Positions 61,218 through 64,000 of a stretch of DNA of 64,000 bases are shown here, piece by piece. Source of the DNA: Prescottella subtropica (GTDB lineage: Bacteria > Actinomycetota > Actinomycetes > Mycobacteriales > Mycobacteriaceae); contig NZ_SKCH01000002.1 in NCBI RefSeq assembly GCF_005434945.1, positions 62,001 to 126,000 on the forward strand, written 5' to 3'. The notes beneath the pieces were generated by a model that did no database searches, was not told the origin of the DNA, and saw nothing but the letters and a program-made list of their open reading frames with translations. The first letter of the stretch is position 1, and each line of letters begins with the position of its first letter. The position numbers and the translations under genes were made by a program.

Positions 61218-62471
61218 GTGCGCGTACTCGTGATCGGCTCCGGAGCCCGTGAACATGCCCTCCTGTTGGCCCTCGCCCGCGACCCGGGCGTCGACAAGCT
61301 GATGTGTGCCCCCGGCAACGCCGGAATCGCCCGCATCGCCGAAACCCACGCGGTCGATGTCGCGTCCGGTGACGCCGTCGTCGCTCTCGCGAAGGCGCAG
61401 GCTGCCGACCTCGTCGTCATCGGCCCCGAGGTGCCGCTGGTCCTCGGTGTCGCCGACGCGGTCCGGGCCGCGGGCATCGCCTGCTTCGGTCCGTCCGCCG
61501 CGGCCGCCCGCATCGAGGGGTCGAAGGCGTTCGCGAAGGACGTCATGGCCGCCGCCGGTGTCCGCACCGCGCACAGCGAGGTCGTCGACAACCCGGCCGA
61601 CCTCGATGCCGCCCTCGACCGCTTCGGCCCCAACTGGGTCGTCAAGGACGACGGCCTGGCCGCCGGCAAGGGTGTCGTCGTCACCACCGATCGGGCCGCC
61701 GCCCGCGAACACGCCGCGGAATGCCTTGAGGTGGGGCATCCGGTGCTGCTCGAATCGTTCCTCGACGGCCCCGAGGTGTCCCTGTTCTGCCTGGTCGACG
61801 GCGACACCGTCGTCCCGTTGCTGCCCGCGCAGGACCACAAGCGTGTCGGTGACGGCGACACCGGCCCCAACACCGGCGGCATGGGCGCCTACACGCCGCT
61901 GCCGTGGCTGCCCGCGGACGCCGTCACACAGATCGTCGACGAGGTGTGCAAGCCCGTCGCCGCCGAGATGGTGAAGCGCGGTTGCCCGTTCACCGGTCTG
62001 CTGTACGCGGGCCTGGCGATGGGCAAGAACGGTCCCGCCGTCGTCGAGTTCAACTGCCGCTTCGGTGACCCCGAGACTCAGGCCGTGCTGGCACTGCTCG
62101 AGTCCCCGCTCGGCGAGGTCCTGAACGCGGCCGCGACCGGCACCCTCGCCTCGGTCGAACCGCTGCAGTGGCAGGACGGGTCCGCGGTCACCGTCGTCCT
62201 GGCCGCCGAGAACTACCCGGCCACCCCGCGCACCGGTGACGTCGTCACCGGGTCCGAGGCCGACCGTGTCCTGCACGCCGGCACCAAGACCCGCGAGGAC
62301 GGCGCGATCGTCTCCGCCGGCGGCCGCGTCCTGAGTGTCGTCGGTGTCGGCGCCGACCTCACCGAGGCCCGCGAGGACGCGTACGCGCGCCTGCACGAGA
62401 TCACCCTGCCGGGCGGACACTTCCGCAGCGACATCGGCCTCGCCGCGGTCGAGGGCCGTATCTCGATCTGA
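61218..62471 (+). CDS. purD: Phosphoribosylamine-glycine ligase PurD
   Basis: 417 residues of the ATP-grasp family catalysing the second step of purine synthesis (GAR synthetase). Start [17 protein letters not shown] loop [15 protein letters not shown], the [14 protein letters not shown] signature and [14 protein letters not shown] are all intact. The GTG at 61218 is at the homologous start and follows a -10 without a Shine-Dalgarno. The aminotransferase gene begins 15 nt after its stop. Confidence 0.96.
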   Translation: MRVLVIGSGAREHALLLALARDPGVDKLMCAPGNAGIARIAETHAVDVASGDAVVALAKAQAADLVVIGPEVPLVLGVADAVRAAGIACFGPSAAAARIEGSKAFAKDVMAAAGVRTAHSEVVDNPADLDAALDRFGPNWVVKDDGLAAGKGVVVTTDRAAAREHAAECLEVGHPVLLESFLDGPEVSLFCLVDGDTVVPLLPAQDHKRVGDGDTGPNTGGMGAYTPLPWLPADAVTQIVDEVCKPVAAEMVKRGCPFTGLLYAGLAMGKNGPAVVEFNCRFGDPETQAVLALLESPLGEVLNAAATGTLASVEPLQWQDGSAVTVVLAAENYPATPRTGDVVTGSEADRVLHAGTKTREDGAIVSAGGRVLSVVGVGADLTEAREDAYARLHEITLPGGHFRSDIGLAAVEGRISI

Positions 62472-62485
62472 TCGACAGGAAGAAC

Positions 62486-63652
62486 GTGCGTACCGAATCC
62501 CAGCGATCCTCCATTCCCGGCTTCCACGTCATGGACGTGTGGAAGGCGGCCACCGAACGGCAGCGCACCCACGGTGACGTGCTGTCCCTCGCGGCCGGTC
62601 AGCCGTCGACGCCGGCACCGCGGCCGGTGCTGCGGGCGGCCCGCGAGGCGATCGACGGGCACCTGCTCGGCTACACCGAGACGTTCGGGATCCAGGAGTT
62701 GCGGGAGGCCATCGCCGGCTACCACCGTGACCGGTCGGGGATCGACGTGCACGCCGACGAGGTCGTCGTCACCACCGGGTCGTCGGGCGCGTTCACGCTG
62801 CTGTTCCTGGCCGCGTTCGACGCCGGCGACACCGTCGTCGTCGCCCGCCCCGGCTACCCGGCCTACCGGAACACGCTGACGGCGTTGGGCTGCACCGTGA
62901 TCGAGATCGACTGCGGTCCCGAGACCCGGTTCCAGCCGACCGTCGCGATGCTCGAGGAACTGGACGCCCCGCCCGCCGGGCTGATCGTCGCGAGCCCCGC
63001 CAACCCCACCGGCACCGTCATCGACCCGGCCGAACTGGCGGCCCTGGCCCGCTGGTGCGAGGAGCACGGGACGCTGCTGATCTCCGACGAGATCTACCAC
63101 GGCATCGAGTTCAGTTCCGGGGACAGCCCGGTGACGGCGTGTGCGTGGGAGACGTCGCGGGAGGCTGTCGTCATCGGCTCGGTGTCGAAGTACTTCTCGA
63201 TGACCGGTTGGCGGATGGGATGGATGCTGGTGCCCGAGCATCTGCGTCGGCCGTTGCAGCGGCTCGCGTCGAACATGACGGTGTGCCCGCCCGCGATCTC
63301 CCAGTACGCGGCGGTCGCGGCGTTCGGCGACGAGGCTCGCGCCGAACTCGACGGGCACGTCCGGCGGTATGCGGTGAACCGGGAGTTGCTGCTGACCGGG
63401 CTGCCGAAACTGGGCCTGACCGAGTTGGCACCCGCCGACGGTGCGTTCTACGTGTACGCGGACATCGCGCACCTGACCGACGATTCGACGTCGTGGTGTG
63501 CGCGCCTGCTCGCGGACACCGGGCTGGCGTTGGCGCCGGGTATCGACTTCGACACCGTCCACGGTGATCGCACGGTCCGGCTGTCGTTCGCGGGGTCGAC
63601 CGCCGAGATCGAGGACGCGCTGGTCCGGCTCGGGCGGTGGCTGCCGGCGTAA
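62486..63652 (+). CDS. Class I/II PLP-dependent aminotransferase
   Basis: 388 residues of PLP fold type I. The PLP lysine is Lys235 in GSVSKYFSMTGWRMGW; other landmarks are VTTGSSGAFTLLF, ASPANPTGT and ISDEIYHGIEF. Family members close to this group handle aspartate, alanine or aromatic amino acids, and the substrate cannot be fixed from sequence. The GTG at 62486 has AGGAAG upstream. It follows purD closely, probably in one operon. Confidence 0.88.
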   Translation: MRTESQRSSIPGFHVMDVWKAATERQRTHGDVLSLAAGQPSTPAPRPVLRAAREAIDGHLLGYTETFGIQELREAIAGYHRDRSGIDVHADEVVVTTGSSGAFTLLFLAAFDAGDTVVVARPGYPAYRNTLTALGCTVIEIDCGPETRFQPTVAMLEELDAPPAGLIVASPANPTGTVIDPAELAALARWCEEHGTLLISDEIYHGIEFSSGDSPVTACAWETSREAVVIGSVSKYFSMTGWRMGWMLVPEHLRRPLQRLASNMTVCPPAISQYAAVAAFGDEARAELDGHVRRYAVNRELLLTGLPKLGLTELAPADGAFYVYADIAHLTDDSTSWCARLLADTGLALAPGIDFDTVHGDRTVRLSFAGSTAEIEDALVRLGRWLPA

Positions 63653-63704
63653 CGGCTCGGTCGAATCCGTCGAGCGACTCGCCGGCGGCTGGCACGATGG
63701 CGGC

Positions 63705-64000
63705 ATGACTTCGGCCGCGACTCCCAAAGGTGAGCGGCGTCGTCGGGCCCTCGCGGCCGCGGCAGCCGATCTGCTGGTCGAGGGTGGGTTCGACGCCGTC
63801 AGCCATCGGGCGGTGGCGGCGCGGGCACGGCTGCCGCTCGCGTCCACCACCTACTACTTCGGGTCCCTCGACGAACTGGTCGCTGTCGCCGTCGAACTCG
63901 TCGGCACCCGGGAGCTCGACACGATGCGCGCCCGGATCGACGACGTCTCCCAGCGCCGGCGCGGCACCGAGGCGACCGTCGAACTGATCGTGGATCTGCT
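63705..64000 (+). CDS. TetR-family regulator, cut by the window edge
   Basis: From ATG 63705 the frame is open to the window end (98 codons seen). It reads MTSAATPKGERRRRALAAAA and continues with a TetR helix-turn-helix (FDAVSHRAVAARARLPLAST, then TYYFGSLDEL). The rest, including the ligand-binding domain, lies beyond the window. Target unknown; the adjacent aminotransferase is possible. Confidence 0.8.
   Translation, partial: MTSAATPKGERRRRALAAAAADLLVEGGFDAVSHRAVAARARLPLASTTYYFGSLDELVAVAVELVGTRELDTMRARIDDVSQRRRGTEATVELIVDL

Overview
The window is high-GC actinobacterial DNA. Gene content and order point to Rhodococcus or a very close mycolic-acid relative. The first 38 kb is a large part of the aerobic sterol-catabolism region known from Mycobacterium tuberculosis and Rhodococcus, and most families can be matched one to one, often at the same protein length, with the M. 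tuberculosis block Rv3489-Rv3506, Rv3515c-Rv3523 and Rv3545c-Rv3553 (synteny recalled from knowledge, not searched). No mobile elements, phage genes or CRISPR arrays were seen.

Layout. 0.1-2.4 kb: an AAA-ATPase LuxR-type regulator. 2.5-6.0 kb: the translationally coupled minus-strand operon echA20-ipdA-ipdB-ipdC, which opens the last steroid rings (C/D), diverging from an SDR gene. 7.1-11.0 kb: a GNAT protein with a GyrA-like N-terminus, a Ddn-like F420 enzyme, fadA5, and the divergent cyp125. 11.1-15.6 kb: SnoaL-like protein, F420-type LLM enzyme, ltp3, ltp4 and a double DUF35 protein (side-chain aldol cleavage). 15.7-22.2 kb: another LLM enzyme, an HSD10-like SDR with its TetR regulator, echA19, fadD19 and a nitronate-monooxygenase-like flavoprotein. 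22.2-27.8 kb: fadD17, fadE27, fadE26, the ferredoxin fdxD and hsd4A. 28.2-38.3 kb: the complete mce4 sterol-import operon (yrbE4AB, mce4A-F and two Mce-associated proteins). Eight sites matching the KstR operator TnnAACnnGTTnnA fully or at 13 of 14 positions stand before these transcription units, so the block reads as one KstR regulon: import by Mce4, side-chain activation (CYP125, FadD19, FadD17), beta-oxidation (FadE26/27, EchA19, Hsd4A, FadA5), C24-branch removal (Ltp3/4 with DUF35), then ring C/D opening (EchA20, IpdAB, IpdC). The ring A/B genes, kstR and mceG are not in the window.

From 38.4 kb the content is general: otsA with a 54-residue partner, a secreted metallophosphoesterase, a Tat-exported multicopper oxidase facing a two-component system, paired SMR transporters, and a hydrolase followed by a tandem NRPS condensation didomain without adenylation or carrier domains, an MbtH protein and a ThrE exporter. 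Then come tRNA-Thr(TGT), a short cysteine-containing leader peptide with a hairpin before an alkanesulfonate-monooxygenase-like gene, a TrxR-like flavoprotein/methyltransferase pair with a divergent XRE-cupin regulator, a protein built from 14 decapeptide repeats, an SMR gene, an OmpR/HK pair, a HIT protein, a DUF218 secreted protein, purD, an aminotransferase and a TetR gene cut by the window edge.

The observations most worth a second look are the GyrA-like/GNAT fusion, the condensation-didomain/MbtH locus lacking an assembly line, the decapeptide-repeat protein, the leader-peptide attenuator, a 53-nt hairpin element present twice with a covarying base pair, and KstR operators placed directly against start codons that lack a Shine-Dalgarno sequence.
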